This document shows, one piece after another, positions 35,938 through 44,265 of a DNA stretch of 64,000 nt (the stretch's first letter is position 1; each line of letters begins with the position of its first letter). The notes beneath the pieces are model-generated. The model had not been told where the DNA came from. It was given only the letters and a program-made list of their open reading frames with translations, and did no database searches. The stretch lies in contig NZ_BMVR01000003.1 of the NCBI RefSeq assembly GCF_014650815.1, forward strand, positions 620,001-684,000, given 5' to 3'. The position numbers and the translations under genes were made by a program. The DNA comes from Streptomyces flavofungini (GTDB lineage Bacteria; Actinomycetota; Actinomycetes; Streptomycetales; Streptomycetaceae).

Positions 35938-37299
35938 GTGAACGAGCCCGCGTCGACCGGCATCCGCACGGTCAGTCACGACCTTCCCGAATCACCCGAG
36001 TTCGCGTCCTTCATGGCCCGCGACTGGGCCCCGACCCCGCTGCCGGACGGCATCCGGCTGCCCGCCGCCGACCTCACCCCGGCCCGCCGCGCCCGCCTCT
36101 CGGCCCGCTTCCCCGGCGAACGCCTGATCGTCCCGGCGGGGGAGCTCAGGGTCCGCTCGAACGACTGCGACTACCGCTTCCGCCCGCACAGCGCCTACGC
36201 CTGGCTGACCGGACTCACCGGTGAGGACCAGGCGGGCCATGTGCTGGTTCTCGAACCCGACGGGCCGGGCGGCCACGAGGCGGTGCTGCACCTGCGCCCC
36301 CGGTCCCCGCGCACCGACAACGGGTTCTACCGGGACCGCCGCTACGGCGAGTTCTGGGTGGGCCGCCGCGCCGACCTCGCGGAGGCCGAGCGCACGACCG
36401 GCGTCCGGTGCGTGCCGCTCACCGGCTTGCCGCCGGGCCGGAACGCCGCCGAAGACCATGAACTCGCCACCGTCCTGAGCGAGTTGAGGCTCATCAAGGA
36501 CCCCTGGGAGGTCGGCCAGCTCCAGCTCGCCGTCGACCACACCACGGCCGGGTTCGAGGACGTCGTCCGCGCCCTGCCGCGCGCCCTCGCCCACCCCCGC
36601 GGCGAGCGCTGGATCGAGGGCGTCTTCGGGCTGCGCGCCCGCACCGAGGGCAACGGTACCGGCTACGAGACCATCGCCGCGTCCGGCGCCCACGCCTGTG
36701 TACTCCACTGGATACGCAACGACGGCCCCCTGGACGCAAGGGAGTTGCTGCTGCTCGACGCGGGCGTGGAGACCGACAGCCTCTACACCGCCGACATCAC
36801 CCGCACCCTCCCGCTCTCCGGGCGTTTCTCCCCGGTCCAGCGGCAGGTCTACGAACTCGTCCTCGCGGCGCAGGACGCGGGCATCGCCGCGCTGCGGCCC
36901 GGCGCCCGCTTCCGCGACTTCCACCGGGCCGCCATGCGCGTCATCGCCGAAGGGCTCGCGGACTGGGGGGTGCTGAAGAACGCCGACGGTGAGTTCCACC
37001 GGCGCTACACCCTGTGCAGCAGCGGGCACATGCTCGGCATCGACCTCCACGACTGCGCCCAGGCCAGGGCCGAGACGTATCTCGACGGCGAGCTGGCGGA
37101 GGGGCAGGTGCTCACTGTCGAACCCGGCCTCTACCTCCAGCCGGACGACGAGACCCTGCCCCGCGAACTGCGCGGCATCGGCGTGCGCATCGAGGACGAC
37201 CTCGTCATCACGGCGGACGGGGCCCGGCTGATGTCGGGCGCGCTGCCGAGGACGCCGGACGGGGTGGAGGAGTGGATGGGGACGTTGCTGGCGGGCTGA
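35938..37299 (+). CDS. Xaa-Pro aminopeptidase (M24B, aminopeptidase P)
   Basis: 453 residues from GTG 35938 (GAAGGG at good spacing; a GTG six codons earlier has no site). The N-terminal AMP_N domain holds FRPHSAYAWLTGLTGEDQ. The pita-bread domain has all five metal ligands: Asp274 (LLLLDAGVE), Asp286 (TADITRTL), His364 (SSGHMLGIDLHD), Glu395 (TVEPGLYLQ) and Glu419 (VRIEDD). It removes an N-terminal residue before proline. Beside a peptide importer and hydroxyproline catabolism it would open collagen-type X-Pro peptides. Confidence 0.93.
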   Translation: MNEPASTGIRTVSHDLPESPEFASFMARDWAPTPLPDGIRLPAADLTPARRARLSARFPGERLIVPAGELRVRSNDCDYRFRPHSAYAWLTGLTGEDQAGHVLVLEPDGPGGHEAVLHLRPRSPRTDNGFYRDRRYGEFWVGRRADLAEAERTTGVRCVPLTGLPPGRNAAEDHELATVLSELRLIKDPWEVGQLQLAVDHTTAGFEDVVRALPRALAHPRGERWIEGVFGLRARTEGNGTGYETIAASGAHACVLHWIRNDGPLDARELLLLDAGVETDSLYTADITRTLPLSGRFSPVQRQVYELVLAAQDAGIAALRPGARFRDFHRAAMRVIAEGLADWGVLKNADGEFHRRYTLCSSGHMLGIDLHDCAQARAETYLDGELAEGQVLTVEPGLYLQPDDETLPRELRGIGVRIEDDLVITADGARLMSGALPRTPDGVEEWMGTLLAG

Positions 37300-37372
37300 G
37301 CGCGGCGCGGGACGCCGCCGGACGGCTGAACCGAGGACCGGTCGCGCGAAAGCCTTGGCATCGTCAGTGCCA

Positions 37373-37388
37373 TGTGAAATATTACTGA
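37373..37388 (+). promoter_or_regulatory. 16-base regulon motif, copy 2 (hydroxyproline dehydrogenase operon)
   Basis: TGTGAAATATTACTGA ends one base before the GTG of the dehydrogenase gene. It contains the -10-like TATTAC. Flanking TCAGT (about 37364-37368) and ACTGA give an outer inverted repeat. A protein bound here would block transcription start directly. Confidence 0.6.
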
Positions 37389-37389
37389 C

Positions 37390-38544
37390 GTGCTCACGAG
37401 AAACTCCTCGGACGTCATCGTCGTCGGCGCCGGCGTCGTCGGCGCGGCCTGCGCCTACTACGCCGCGCAGGCCGGCCTCACCGTCACCGTGGTCGACCGC
37501 GGCCCGGTCTCGGGCGGCACCACCGGGTCCGGCGAGGGCAACCTCCTCGTCTCCGACAAGGAGCCGGGCCCCGAGCTCGAACTGGCCCTGCTCTCCATCG
37601 AACTGTGGCGGGAGCTGACCGAACTGCTCCCGCCGCAGATCGAGTACGAGACCAAGGGCGGCCTGGTCGTCGCCGCCGCCGAGGCCGGGATGAGCGCCCT
37701 GCGAGACTTCGCGGCCGGGCAGGAGAAGGCCGGGGTGCGGGCGGAGGAGATCGCGGCCGACCGGCTCCACGACCTGGAGCCGCACCTGGCCCCCGGCCTC
37801 GCGGGCGGCTTCCACTATCCCCAGGACGCCCAGGTCATGCCCGCCCTGGCCGCCGCCCACCTGCTGAAGGCGGGCGGCGACCGGGTGCGCCTCAGGCTCG
37901 GCGAGGAGGTCACCGGCCTGCTCACCGGCGGCCACGGCGAACTGCGCGGGGTCAGCACGGCGACCGGCGAGCTGTACGCCGCGTACGTGGTGAACGCCGC
38001 GGGCACCTGGGGCGGCGAGTTCGCCGCGCTCGCGGGCGTGGACCTGCCGGTGCTGCCCCGCCGGGGCTTCGTCCTCGTCACCGAACCGCTGCCGCGCGTG
38101 GTGCGGCGCAAGGTGTACGCGGCCGACTACGTCGCCGACGTCGCCAGCGGTTCGGCGGCGCTGCAGACCTCGGCGGTCGTCGAGGGCACCGCGGCGGGCC
38201 CGGTCCTGATCGGCGCGAGCCGGGAACGGGTCGGCTTCGACCGCACCCTGTCCACGGAGGTCCTGCGGCGCCTCGCGGCCCAGGCGACCGCCCTCTTCCC
38301 GGTCCTCGCCGGGGTCCGGGCGATGCGTACGTACGCCGGGTTCCGGCCCTACCTCCCCGACCACCTGCCCGCGATCGGCCCCGACCCGCGCGTCCCCGGT
38401 CTGCTGCACGCCTGCGGCCACGAGGGCGCGGGCATCGGCCTCGCCCCGGCCACCGGGCTGATCGTGGCGCGGTGCCTGACCGGCGGCCGACCACCCCTGG
38501 ACATCGGCCCGTTCGACCCGGGCCGCTTCCTGCCCAGGCCCTGA
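37390..38544 (+). CDS. FAD-dependent D-hydroxyproline dehydrogenase, catalytic (beta) subunit
   Basis: 384 residues of the DAO/glycine-oxidase fold. The FAD motif is DVIVVGAGVVGAACAYYAAQAGLTVTVVDRG, then GTTGSGEGNLLVSDK; the C-terminal FAD contact is GHEGAGIGLAPATG. HcnC/LhpB-type subunits oxidise cis-4-hydroxy-D-proline to pyrroline-4-hydroxy-2-carboxylate. The two genes after it supply the 2Fe-2S and electron-transfer subunits, as in HcnABC-like complexes. GTG 37390 has no Shine-Dalgarno sequence and is close to the -10-like hexamer, so it is perhaps leaderless. Confidence 0.87.
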   Translation: MLTRNSSDVIVVGAGVVGAACAYYAAQAGLTVTVVDRGPVSGGTTGSGEGNLLVSDKEPGPELELALLSIELWRELTELLPPQIEYETKGGLVVAAAEAGMSALRDFAAGQEKAGVRAEEIAADRLHDLEPHLAPGLAGGFHYPQDAQVMPALAAAHLLKAGGDRVRLRLGEEVTGLLTGGHGELRGVSTATGELYAAYVVNAAGTWGGEFAALAGVDLPVLPRRGFVLVTEPLPRVVRRKVYAADYVADVASGSAALQTSAVVEGTAAGPVLIGASRERVGFDRTLSTEVLRRLAAQATALFPVLAGVRAMRTYAGFRPYLPDHLPAIGPDPRVPGLLHACGHEGAGIGLAPATGLIVARCLTGGRPPLDIGPFDPGRFLPRP

Positions 38545-38559
38545 CCGGCACCTGCTGCC

Positions 38560-38672
38560 ATGTCTGACCAGCTCCCGCCGCGACGCCGAGCCCTGCCCGC
38601 GATGCCTGACCAGCCCCTGCTCCCACGCCTGACCAGCCCCTACCGCGACGCCTGACCAGCTGCTGCTACGAG
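38560..38672. repeat. Degenerate 23-base tandem repeat in operon gap
   Basis: CTGACCAGC recurs at 38564, 38606, 38629 and 38652; the last three are spaced exactly 23 bases. The repeat fills the 140-base gap between the first two dehydrogenase genes, an unusual spacing for an operon whose other genes nearly touch. Confidence 0.55.
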
Positions 38673-38684
38673 AGGAGGCCCACC

Positions 38685-39005
38685 GTGGCCCGTGCCCGAA
38701 CCCCCGCCGACCTGGTCGGCGCGCAGCCCGGCCCGTCGTTCGAGATCACCTTCGACGGCCGCCCCGTCCCCGCCCTGCCGGGGCAGTCCGTCGCCGCCGC
38801 GCTGTGGGCCGCGGACATCCTGGCCTGGCGCACCACCCGGGTGGGCGGGCGGCCGCGCGGCGCCTTCTGCGGCATCGGGCAGTGCTACGACTGCCTCGCC
38901 ACCATCAACGGCACGCCCAACCGCCGGGCCTGCCTGGTGCCCGCCGGTCCCGGCGACGCGATCACGACCCAGGAAGGGCACGGCCATGACCGCCTCGGCG
39001 TCTGA
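38685..39005 (+). CDS. D-hydroxyproline dehydrogenase, 2Fe-2S subunit
   Basis: 106 residues from GTG 38685 (GAGGAGG upstream). The ferredoxin-like fold has four cluster cysteines: Cys62, Cys67, Cys70 (FCGIGQCYDC) and Cys83 (NRRACL). It is equivalent to the small HcnA-type/SoxA N-terminal subunit that passes electrons from FAD. It overlaps the next gene by 20 bases. Confidence 0.88.
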   Translation: MARARTPADLVGAQPGPSFEITFDGRPVPALPGQSVAAALWAADILAWRTTRVGGRPRGAFCGIGQCYDCLATINGTPNRRACLVPAGPGDAITTQEGHGHDRLGV

Positions 39006-40662
39006 ATCTCCTGGCTCGACCGAACCGACCGAACCGACCGAACCGACCGAACCGACCGAACCGACCGAACCGACCGAACCGTCGGGGCCGTCCCGGCTGT
39101 ACGACCTCGCGGTGATCGGCGCGGGCTCGGCCGGTCTCGCCGGAGCCGTGACCGCCGCCGAACTCGGCCTGTCCGTCGCCCTGTTGGACACGGCGACCGG
39201 CACCGGCGGGCAGTTCTACCGGCACCCGGCACCGGCCGTCGGCGCCCTGCGCCCCGAAGCCCTGCACCACGACTGGTCCGCCTACGCCGGGCTCCGGCGA
39301 CGCCTGGAGGCGAGCACGGTGACCCGTCTCGGCGGGCACCACGTGTGGACCGTGTCCCGGGAGGGCGCCTCTGGTGACGGCGCTTTTGGCGAGGGCGCCT
39401 TCCGGGAGGGCGCCTCCCGTGAGGGCGTCTTCGGGGACGGCGAAGGGCCCTGGACCGTACACGCCGTCACCGGCGCCGACGGCTGCGCGGAGCGGCCGGT
39501 GCGGGTATGGGCTCGTGCGGTGCTCCTCGCCACCGGCGCGTACGAACGCCAACTCCCCTTCCCCGGCTGGACGGTGCCCGGCGTGATCGGGGCCGGGGGA
39601 GCGCAGGCCATGCTCAAGTCCGGCCTCGTGCTGCCCGGCAAGCGGGTCGTGGTGGCCGGGAGCGGCCCGCTGCTGCTCGCGGTCGCCTCTTCGCTGGCCG
39701 CCGCCGGGGCCCGGGTGCCCGCCGTGATCGAGGCCTCCGGCTACCTGGCGTACGCCCGCCACCCGCGCGTCCTCGCGGCCAACCCGCACAAGCTGGCCGA
39801 GGCGGTGGTGCACGGCGGAACGCTGCTGCGCCACCGCGTGCCGCTGCGCACCCGCAGCGCCGTCACCGAAGTGCACGGCCGGGACCGGGTGGAGGCCGTC
39901 ACGGTCACCCGGCTCGACCGGGACTGGCGGCCGCTGCCGGGCACGGCACGCCGGATCGCCTGCGACGCGGTCGCCGTCGGTCACGGCCTCGTACCGCAGA
40001 TCGAACTGGCCACGACGCTCGGCTGCGCGACCCGCACCACCCCCGACCGCGCCACGGCCCTCCTCCTGGACGACCTTCAGGAGACATCGGTGCCGGACCT
40101 GTGGGCGGCGGGCGAGACCGGGGGCATCGGCGGCGCCCGACTGGCGCGTGCGGAAGGTGAGCTGGCGGGCCTCGCGATCGCCGCCCGGCTGCGCGGCCGC
40201 CCCGCCCACCGAGGCCGTGTCCGGGAACTCCAGCGCCGCCGCGACCGCATGCGGGCCTTCGCCGACGCCATGGCCGCCGCGCACGCCCCCGGGGCGGGCT
40301 GGTCGCGCTGGCTGACCGACGACACGGACGTCTGCCGGTGCGAGGAGGTCACCGCGGGCAGCATCCGCGCGGCGGTCGCCGATCTCGGGGCCCGGGACGC
40401 GCGCACCGTCAAGCTCCTCACCCGCGCGGGCATGGGCTGGTGCCAGGGGCGGATGTGCGGGTCGGGCGTGGCCTGCCTCGCGGCGGGCGACGGGGTGGGG
40501 GAGCCGCCCGCGGAGCGCCGACCGTTCGCGACGCCGGTGCCGCTGGCGGCGCTCGCCTCGCTCGACGAACCGGCCGATGCCGGGAACGCGCCCGCCGATG
40601 CCGGGAACGCGCCCGGCGACGCGGGACGCGACCCCGCCCGGGGCGCCCACCACCCCTGCTGA
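38986..40662 (+). CDS. D-hydroxyproline dehydrogenase, FAD/NAD(P)-binding (alpha) subunit
   Basis: 558 residues from ATG 38986. After an N-terminal (Thr-Glu-Pro)x7 repeat, the FAD motif is YDLAVIGAGSAGLAGAVTAAELGLSVALLD. GGQFYRHP and RAVLLATGAYERQLPFPGWTVPGV follow, with a second dinucleotide motif KRVVVAGSGPLLLAVASSLAAAG. The C-terminal BFD-like iron-sulfur site is Cys450, Cys452, Cys486 and Cys491 (CRC and CQGRMC). It matches HcnB-like subunits. A second expansion of five-residue repeats (EGASG/DGAFG type) near residues 125-150 and an ADAGNAP duplication at the C-terminus are odd and look recent. Confidence 0.88.
   Translation: MTASASESPGSTEPTEPTEPTEPTEPTEPTEPSGPSRLYDLAVIGAGSAGLAGAVTAAELGLSVALLDTATGTGGQFYRHPAPAVGALRPEALHHDWSAYAGLRRRLEASTVTRLGGHHVWTVSREGASGDGAFGEGAFREGASREGVFGDGEGPWTVHAVTGADGCAERPVRVWARAVLLATGAYERQLPFPGWTVPGVIGAGGAQAMLKSGLVLPGKRVVVAGSGPLLLAVASSLAAAGARVPAVIEASGYLAYARHPRVLAANPHKLAEAVVHGGTLLRHRVPLRTRSAVTEVHGRDRVEAVTVTRLDRDWRPLPGTARRIACDAVAVGHGLVPQIELATTLGCATRTTPDRATALLLDDLQETSVPDLWAAGETGGIGGARLARAEGELAGLAIAARLRGRPAHRGRVRELQRRRDRMRAFADAMAAAHAPGAGWSRWLTDDTDVCRCEEVTAGSIRAAVADLGARDARTVKLLTRAGMGWCQGRMCGSGVACLAAGDGVGEPPAERRPFATPVPLAALASLDEPADAGNAPADAGNAPGDAGRDPARGAHHPC
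39019..39081. repeat. 9-base minisatellite coding (TEP)x7
   Basis: Seven perfect copies of ACCGAACCG encode Thr-Glu-Pro repeats at the dehydrogenase alpha N-terminus. Copy number probably varies between strains through slippage; the linker is likely disordered. Confidence 0.9.
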
Positions 40663-40749
40663 CCCCGCACCTACCCGGCTTGCCGACTCCCAGGCTCCCC
40701 GGCTCCTTTACCCCATGACCCCGGCCCCCTTGTGGGCCCCACCCATCCT

Positions 40750-40765
40750 TCAATAAAATGTCACA
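40750..40765 (-). promoter_or_regulatory. 16-base regulon motif, copy 3 (deaminase operon)
   Basis: On the minus strand TGTGACATTTTATTGA, matching copy 2 at 13 of 16 bases. It lies 22 bases before the DapA-like start and just upstream of a -10-like TATAGA on the plus strand (40769-40774), as expected for an operator. Confidence 0.6.
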
Positions 40766-40787
40766 CACTATAGAGAGGTCGTCCGTC

Positions 40788-41696
40788 ATGACCGACACCG
40801 CCTGGAACACCGCTCGCCCCTGGCGCGGCATCATGGTCGCCACCGCCCTGCCGCTCCGGGACGACCTGACCGTGGACTACGACGCGTACGCCGAGCACGT
40901 CCGCTGGCTGATCGACAGCGGCTGCGACGGCGTCGTCCCCAACGGCTCGCTCGGCGAGTACCAGACGCTCACCGACGAGGAGCGCGCCCGCGTGGTGCAC
41001 ACCGCCGTCGAGGCGGCGGGCGATCCCGCCCGCGTCATGCCCGGCGTCGCCGCCTACGGCAGCGCCGAGGCCCGCCGCTGGGCCGAGCGGGCCGCCGCGG
41101 CCGGGTGCGGCTCGGTCCTGCTGCTTCCCCCCAACGCCTACCGCGCCGACGAGCAGGCCGTACGGGACCACTACGCCGAGGTCGCCAAGGCCGGGGTGCC
41201 AGTCGTGGCGTACAACAACCCGTTCGACACCAAGGTCGACCTCAGCCCCGCCCTGCTCGCCGCGCTGCACCGGGACGGCTCGATCGTCGCCGTCAAGGAG
41301 TTCACCGGCGATGTGCGCAGGGCCTACGAGATCGCCGAACTCGCCCCGGAACTCGACCTGCTGATCGGTGCCGACGACGTACTGCTCGAACTCGCCGTGG
41401 CCGGGGCCGTCGGCTGGATCGCGGGCTACCCCAACGCCCTGCCCGCCTCCTGCGCCGAGCTCTTCCACGCCGCCGTCGCCGGTGACCTGACCACGGCCCT
41501 GCCGCTCTACCGGTCCCTGCACTCCCTGCTCCGCTGGGACTCCAAGACCGAGTTCGTGCAGGCCATCAAGTTGTCCATGGACATCGTCGGCCGCCGCGGC
41601 GGCCCCGTCCGCCCGCCCCGCTCCCCGCTCACGGAGGAGATCGAGCGCGGCGTGCGGGAAGCCACCGAGAAGGCCGTCGCCCACGGCCACCGCTGA
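40788..41696 (+). CDS. DapA-family pyrroline-4-hydroxy-2-carboxylate deaminase
   Basis: 302 residues from ATG 40788 (GAGAGG upstream). A TIM barrel of the dihydrodipicolinate synthase family with Schiff-base Lys170 (IVAVKEFTGD), Tyr142 (AYNNPFDT) and the phosphate/carboxylate loop NGSLGEYQTL. In hydroxyproline clusters this family deaminates pyrroline-4-hydroxy-2-carboxylate to 2-oxoglutarate semialdehyde. Context, not sequence alone, gives that assignment; dihydrodipicolinate synthase itself is less likely. Confidence 0.85.
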   Translation: MTDTAWNTARPWRGIMVATALPLRDDLTVDYDAYAEHVRWLIDSGCDGVVPNGSLGEYQTLTDEERARVVHTAVEAAGDPARVMPGVAAYGSAEARRWAERAAAAGCGSVLLLPPNAYRADEQAVRDHYAEVAKAGVPVVAYNNPFDTKVDLSPALLAALHRDGSIVAVKEFTGDVRRAYEIAELAPELDLLIGADDVLLELAVAGAVGWIAGYPNALPASCAELFHAAVAGDLTTALPLYRSLHSLLRWDSKTEFVQAIKLSMDIVGRRGGPVRPPRSPLTEEIERGVREATEKAVAHGHR

Positions 41697-41751
41697 CCGC
41701 GACCGCCGTGCACCGAGCCGTCCGCAACCGCCCGCTCCGAAAGGACTCCCT

Positions 41752-42756
41752 GTGCGTACGCGTCATGTCTTCCACGCCGTCGACTCGCACACCGAGGGCA
41801 TGCCCACGCGCGTGATCACCGGTGGCGTCGGGATCATCCCCGGCACCACCATGGCCGAGCGCAGGCTGCACTTCATCGAGAACATGGACCACCTCCGCAC
41901 GCTGCTCGTGTACGAGCCGCGCGGACACGCCGCGATGAGCGGAGCGATCCTCCAGCCGCCCACCCGCCCCGACGCCGACTACGGCGTGCTGTTCATCGAG
42001 GTCTCCGGCCTGCTTCCGATGTGCGGTCACGGCACCCTCGGCGTCGCGACCGTCCTGGTGGAGACCGGCATGGTCCCGGTCACCGAACCGGTCACCACGG
42101 TGCGCCTCGACACCCCGGCCGGACTCGTCCCCGTCGACGTACGCGTCGAGGACGGGGCCGTCAGGTCCGCCACGTTCACCAATGTGCCCGCGTTCTGCGT
42201 CGGCCTGGAGCGCAAGGCCGAGGTCCCCGGCTTCGGGACGGTCACCTACGACCTCGCCTTCGGCGGCAACTTCTACGCCTTCGTCGATCTCGACGCCCTG
42301 GGCCTGCCGTTCGACCGCGCCCGCAAGGAGGACCTGCTCGCCGCCGGGCTCGGCCTGATGGACGCCATCAACGCGTCGCCGGACCGCCCCGTCCACCCGG
42401 AGCGGCCCGACATCGCCGGGGTCAAGCACGTCTACCTGGCCGCCCCCGGCTCCGACGCGCACCACTCCCGGCACGCCATGGCCATCCACCCGGGCTGGTT
42501 CGACCGCTCCCCGTGCGGTACCGGCACCTCGGCCCGGATGGCCCAGTTGCACGCCCGCGGCGAGCTGCCCCTGGACCGCGACTTCGTCAACGAGTCCTTC
42601 ATCGGTACGAAGTTCACCGGCCGCCTCATCGGCGAGGCGGAGGTCGGCGGGGCGCCCGCCGTCGTACCGACCATCACCGGCCGCGCCTGGGTCACCGGCA
42701 CCGCCCAGTACTTCCTCGACCCGGACGACCCCTTCCCCGGAGGCTTCCTCCTGTGA
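41752..42756 (+). CDS. 4-hydroxyproline 2-epimerase (proline racemase family)
   Basis: 334 residues from GTG 41752 (AAAGGA upstream). Both catalytic cysteines are present: Cys91 in LLPMCGHGTLG and Cys255 in RSPCGTGTSARM. The N-terminus DSHTEGMPTRVITGG and the GNFYAFVD segment are typical. It converts trans-4-hydroxy-L-proline to cis-4-hydroxy-D-proline, the first step of the pathway. Proline racemase and hydroxyproline epimerase are hard to separate by eye; the cluster favours the epimerase. The stop overlaps the next gene (GTGA). Confidence 0.9.
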   Translation: MRTRHVFHAVDSHTEGMPTRVITGGVGIIPGTTMAERRLHFIENMDHLRTLLVYEPRGHAAMSGAILQPPTRPDADYGVLFIEVSGLLPMCGHGTLGVATVLVETGMVPVTEPVTTVRLDTPAGLVPVDVRVEDGAVRSATFTNVPAFCVGLERKAEVPGFGTVTYDLAFGGNFYAFVDLDALGLPFDRARKEDLLAAGLGLMDAINASPDRPVHPERPDIAGVKHVYLAAPGSDAHHSRHAMAIHPGWFDRSPCGTGTSARMAQLHARGELPLDRDFVNESFIGTKFTGRLIGEAEVGGAPAVVPTITGRAWVTGTAQYFLDPDDPFPGGFLL

Positions 42757-44162
42757 CCGCCGCCGTATCCCCCCTGTCCGCCATGCCGTCCCCGTCCACG
42801 TTCACCTCCGTCAACCCGGCCGACCCCGCCGACGTCGTCCTGACCTTCACCGCGCCGGGCGCCTTCGCCGCCGTGGACACCGTCGAGCGGGCCCGCGCCG
42901 CCCAGGCCGGATGGCTGCTCGGCGGGGCGGCCGCCCGCTCGTCCGCCCTCGGCGCGGTCGCCGCCGCCGTCGAGGCCGCGGCGGCGGAGCTGGCCGCGCT
43001 CGCCGTGCGCGAGGTGGGCAAGCCGCTCGCCGAGGCGCGCGCCGAGGTCGCGCGCACCGCCGCGATCTGGCGGTACTACGCCCAGGCCCCGTACGACCCC
43101 GTCGGCGCCGTCCACGAGAGCGCCGCCGGGGCCGGGCTGCTGCTCAGCCGCCGCAGGCCGCACGGCGTCGCCGGTCTCATCACCCCGTGGAACTTCCCGC
43201 TCGCCATCCCGAGCTGGAAGGCGGCCCCGGCGCTCGCCGTCGGCAACGCGGTGGTCCTCAAGCCCGCCCCGGAAGCCACGGCCTGCGCCCGGCGCCTGGC
43301 TGAGATCGTCCAACAGGTCCTGCCCGCCGGGGTGTTCACCGTGCTGCCAGGCGGCGCCACCGAGGGCAACGCGCTCGTCTCCGCCTCCGACGTGGTCTCC
43401 TTCACCGGCTCGACCGGCGTCGGCCAGGCGGTCGTGCGCACCGCCACCGCCCACGGCATCCCGGTCCAGGCCGAGATGGGCGGCCTGAACGCGGCCATCG
43501 TCCTGCCGGACGCCGACATCGACCGGGCGGCCGCGCACATCGCCGCCGCGATCGCCGGTTACGCGGGCCAGAAGTGCACCGCCACCAGCCGCGTGATCGC
43601 CGTCGGCGCGGCCCTCGACCCGCTGCGCGAGGCGCTCGGCGAGGCGCTGCGGGCCGTCCCGGTCGGCGACCCGGCCGACCCGGCCACCGTGTGCGGGCCG
43701 CTCATCGGCGCGCGCGCCCGCGACCAGGTCGGCGACGCCGTGCACGGCCTGAGCGTGCTCGCGGGCGGCACGGTGCCGGACGGGCCCGGCTGGTACGCGG
43801 CCCCGACCCTGGTGGAGAAGGTGCCGCCCGGCCATCGGCTGCTGTCCGAGGAGGTCTTCGGCCCCGTCGCGGCCCTGCTGCCCGCCGAGGGCCTCGACCA
43901 CGCGGTCCGGATCACCAACTCCGTCCCGCACGGCCTGGTCACCTCGCTGCACACCGCGGACCTGGACGCCGCCCTCGGTGGCCTCGACCACCTCGACACC
44001 GGCATGGTCCGGATCAACGCCCCGTCCACCGGCGTCGACTTCCACCTGCCGTTCGGCGGCACGAAGGCTTCCAGCCACGGCCCCCGCGAACAGGGCCGGG
44101 CGGCCCTCGACTTCTATGCCACGACCCGGACCTACACCCTGGCGCCCGCGAAGACAGCGTGA
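42753..44162 (+). CDS. 2-oxoglutarate semialdehyde dehydrogenase (ALDH family)
   Basis: 469 residues from GTG 42753, overlapping the epimerase stop by 4 bases. ALDH signatures: GLITPWNFPLAIPSWKAAPALAVGN, FTGSTGVGQAVV, general base Glu241 (QAEMGGLNAAIV), nucleophile Cys275 (AGQKCTATSR) and EEVFGPVAAL. It oxidises the semialdehyde from the deaminase to 2-oxoglutarate, ending the pathway in the TCA cycle. Confidence 0.9.
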   Translation: MTAAVSPLSAMPSPSTFTSVNPADPADVVLTFTAPGAFAAVDTVERARAAQAGWLLGGAAARSSALGAVAAAVEAAAAELAALAVREVGKPLAEARAEVARTAAIWRYYAQAPYDPVGAVHESAAGAGLLLSRRRPHGVAGLITPWNFPLAIPSWKAAPALAVGNAVVLKPAPEATACARRLAEIVQQVLPAGVFTVLPGGATEGNALVSASDVVSFTGSTGVGQAVVRTATAHGIPVQAEMGGLNAAIVLPDADIDRAAAHIAAAIAGYAGQKCTATSRVIAVGAALDPLREALGEALRAVPVGDPADPATVCGPLIGARARDQVGDAVHGLSVLAGGTVPDGPGWYAAPTLVEKVPPGHRLLSEEVFGPVAALLPAEGLDHAVRITNSVPHGLVTSLHTADLDAALGGLDHLDTGMVRINAPSTGVDFHLPFGGTKASSHGPREQGRAALDFYATTRTYTLAPAKTA

Positions 44163-44205
44163 CGCCCGGTTCCGGTGATGCCCCTGCGGGCCGGTGAGGC
44201 TGGTC

Positions 44206-44225
44206 GCGCAGTTCCCCGCGCCCCT
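44206..44225 (+). repeat. Streptomyces interspersed intergenic motif
   Basis: GCGCAGTTCCCCGCGCCCCT is a motif I know to be scattered between genes in many Streptomyces genomes, often near 3' ends. It lies between the dehydrogenase and iminopeptidase genes. Confidence 0.6.
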
Positions 44226-44265
44226 GACAGGGCCCCCGGTGCCGTCCCCTCCAGAAGAAGGGCCC

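Noticed and set aside
38560..38655. 31-codon frame starting ATG 38560 between dehydrogenase subunits
   Set aside because: No ribosome site, and it is made of the 23-base repeat; treated as repeat rather than gene.
39019..39081. Short regular repeats as a possible CRISPR array
   Set aside because: The 9-base unit has no spacers and codes for in-frame Thr-Glu-Pro; no cas genes are present.
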